Shown here piece by piece: positions 62,624 to 64,000 of a DNA stretch of 64,000 nucleotides. The stretch covers positions 62,001 to 126,000 of the forward strand of contig CAVUGU010000023.1 in NCBI GenBank assembly GCA_963741055.1. Reading direction: 5' to 3'. Numbering within the stretch: position 1 is the first letter of the stretch; each line of letters opens with the position of its first letter. The DNA comes from Bog-756 sp963741055. Its GTDB lineage: Bacteria > Actinomycetota > Acidimicrobiia > Acidimicrobiales > RAAP-2. The notes beneath the pieces were generated by a model. It did not search any database and was not told the DNA's origin. It worked only from the letters and a program-made list of their open reading frames with translations. The position numbers were made by a program, and so were the translations under genes.

Positions 62624-64000
62624 ATGACGACGCCGGACCCTCACGACCGTTCCGGGGCGGCGGAGGCGACACTCGACCCCTCCGCCCGGCTCACGCCACC
62701 CCCCGACATCACCACACTCGGCCGGCTGCGCCATGCAGGATGGACCTCGATCCCGGTGGCGGATGAGATCCGCCGGAATGCCGCCGCACGCATCGCCGCG
62801 GGCGAGCCCCTGGTCAGCGGGGTCCTCGGTTTCGACGACCGCGTCCTGCCGCAGCTCGAGAACGCACTCCTCGCACGGCACGACGTGATCCTTCTCGGCG
62901 AGCGCGGGCAAGCCAAGACCCGGATCATCCGCTCGCTCGTCGGACTGCTCGACGAGTGGCTCCCGATCGTGGCGCACTCCGAGATCAACGACGACCCGTA
63001 CCACCCGGTCTCCCGGTTCGCCAAGGACCTCCTCGCGGAGGCAGGGGACGATCTGCCGGTGTCATGGGTCCATCGCAGCGAGCGATACGGCGAAAAGCTC
63101 GCGACGCCGGACACCTCCATCGCCGATCTCATCGGCGAGGTGGACCCGATCCGCGTCGCCGAGGGTCGTTACCTCTCCGACGAGCTCACCATCCACTACG
63201 GGCTGGTGCCGCGCGTCAACCGCGGCATCTTCGCGGTCAACGAGCTGCCCGACCTCGCCGAGCGCATCCAGGTGGGGCTCCTCAACGTGCTCGAGGAGCG
63301 CGACGTGCAGATCCGCGGTCATCGGGTACGGCTCCCGCTCGACATCGTCCTCGTCGCGACCGCCAATCCCGAGGACTACACCAACCGCGGCCGCATCATC
63401 ACCCCCTTGAAGGACCGGTTCGGCGCGCAGGTCCGCACCCACTACCCGCCGGACGCGGCCATCGAGCTCCGGATCGCCGAGCTCGAGGCCGACCTGCCCG
63501 GTCGGGACGGCGACGGTTCCTCCCCGGCGACCGACGCCGATCTGAAGGTGGAGGTGCCGGACTTCATGGCCGAGATCGTGGCCGAGCTCAGCCAGCTCGC
63601 GCGTGAGAGTCCTCACCTCAACCAGCGTTCCGGCGTCTCGGTGCGCCTGACCATCGCCAACTACGAGACACTCGTCGCCAACGCCACCCGCCGGGCGCTG
63701 CGCAACGACGAGAGCGAGGCGGTGCCCCGGATCTCGGATCTCTCCGCGCTGGTCTCCTCCACCCAAGGAAAGGTCGAGATCGAGTCGCTCGAGGAAGGAC
63801 GCGAGGACATCATCCTCGCCCAACTGGTCAACGCGGCGGTCCTCCTCGTCTTCCGTCGCCGAGTGGTGCTCTCCGACCCGCAGGCGGTGGTCGGTTCCTT
63901 CACCGCGGAGACCGTCGTCCACGCCGGCGACGACCTGCCGGCCTCCGCCTACGCGGAGACCCTCGCCGAGTTGCCGGCCCTCTCGGCACCGGTGCTCGCC
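62624..64000 (+). CDS. MoxR/ChlI-type AAA+ ATPase (3' partial)
   Basis: 459 codons, open at the window end. P-loop variant VILLGERGQAKTRIIRSLVG, Walker B with NELPDL (IFAVNELPDLAERIQVGLLN VLEERDVQIRG), sensor 1 VLVATANPEDYTNRGRIITP LKDRFG. This is the magnesium-chelatase-I/MoxR layout; in actinobacteria such genes often precede a von Willebrand factor A domain gene. Function is probably a metal-insertion or protein-remodelling chaperone; no partner is visible in the window. Confidence 0.88.
   Translation, partial: MTTPDPHDRSGAAEATLDPSARLTPPPDITTLGRLRHAGWTSIPVADEIRRNAAARIAAGEPLVSGVLGFDDRVLPQLENALLARHDVILLGERGQAKTRIIRSLVGLLDEWLPIVAHSEINDDPYHPVSRFAKDLLAEAGDDLPVSWVHRSERYGEKLATPDTSIADLIGEVDPIRVAEGRYLSDELTIHYGLVPRVNRGIFAVNELPDLAERIQVGLLNVLEERDVQIRGHRVRLPLDIVLVATANPEDYTNRGRIITPLKDRFGAQVRTHYPPDAAIELRIAELEADLPGRDGDGSSPATDADLKVEVPDFMAEIVAELSQLARESPHLNQRSGVSVRLTIANYETLVANATRRALRNDESEAVPRISDLSALVSSTQGKVEIESLEEGREDIILAQLVNAAVLLVFRRRVVLSDPQAVVGSFTAETVVHAGDDLPASAYAETLAELPALSAPVLA

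Overview
The window is high-G+C DNA (about two thirds or more by eye) from an actinobacterium, most likely Acidimicrobiia or a close relative. The evidence is the gene order L4..S17-L14..secY-adk-map-infA-rpmJ-rpsM-rpsK-rpsD-rpoA-rplQ-truA-rplM-rpsI-glmM-glmS-acpS-nnr-alr-tsaE-tsaB-rimI-tsaD-groES-groEL. It is supported by a guaB3/guaA pair, a monomeric NADP isocitrate dehydrogenase, a mycobacterial-SDH1-like succinate dehydrogenase and a DprE1/DprE2/UbiA set. The class-level placement is an inference.

Layout. 1-9064: the S10/spc ribosomal-protein operon, entered inside rplD. 9095-11820: secY, adk, map. 11821-12288: a 468-base spacer with a composite palindrome and a compact foldable segment. 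12289-17615: infA, rpmJ, rpsM, rpsK, rpsD, rpoA, rplQ, truA, rplM, rpsI. 17620-24043: amino-sugar and envelope precursors (glmM, glmS), acpS, NAD(P)HX repair and alanine racemase. 24119-27741: a family-4 uracil-DNA glycosylase and the t6A/RimI cluster. 27786-29903: CIRCE-controlled groES-groEL and a strong hairpin. 29964-32781: small proteins, a Nudix CoA pyrophosphatase and guaB3. 32778-36817: guaA and a PcrA/UvrD helicase. 37127-38530: an anchored phosphodiester-glycosidase-like protein. 38531-38783: a second copy of the composite palindrome. 38784-42036 (minus): dprE2, dprE1 and ubiA, the decaprenyl-phosphoryl-arabinose pathway. 42196-44516: a polytopic GT-C-like protein and a lone B12-binding subunit. 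44753-52252: sucC, sucD, a HAD phosphatase, purN, purH, folD, an SRPBCC protein and metF. 52222-53874 (minus): a lower-G+C methyltransferase islet beside a truncated methyltransferase. 53923-62443: icd, mdh, two VOC proteins, an SCP2-like protein and the sdh operon. 62624-64000: the start of a MoxR/ChlI-type AAA+ gene.

The genes are mostly housekeeping: ribosome and RNA polymerase assembly, protein export and N-terminal processing, tRNA modification, chaperones, purine and one-carbon metabolism, and TCA-cycle enzymes. Many neighbours are coupled by ATGA, GTGA or TTGA overlaps.

Two features affect the whole window. First, about sixteen genes, including essential ones (rpsH, secY, rplQ), are broken by apparent single-base indels that rejoin cleanly, so the source sequence very probably carries indel errors. 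Such genes are given as one CDS spanning both frames. Second, many genes have a TANNNT box 6-10 bases before the start codon, which points to leaderless transcription.

The least explained features are the duplicated intergenic palindrome with its shared C-rich motif, the strongly foldable spacers at 11989-12075 and 47598-47665, and the acidic C-terminal tails on ribosomal proteins L4, L22, S3 and L29.
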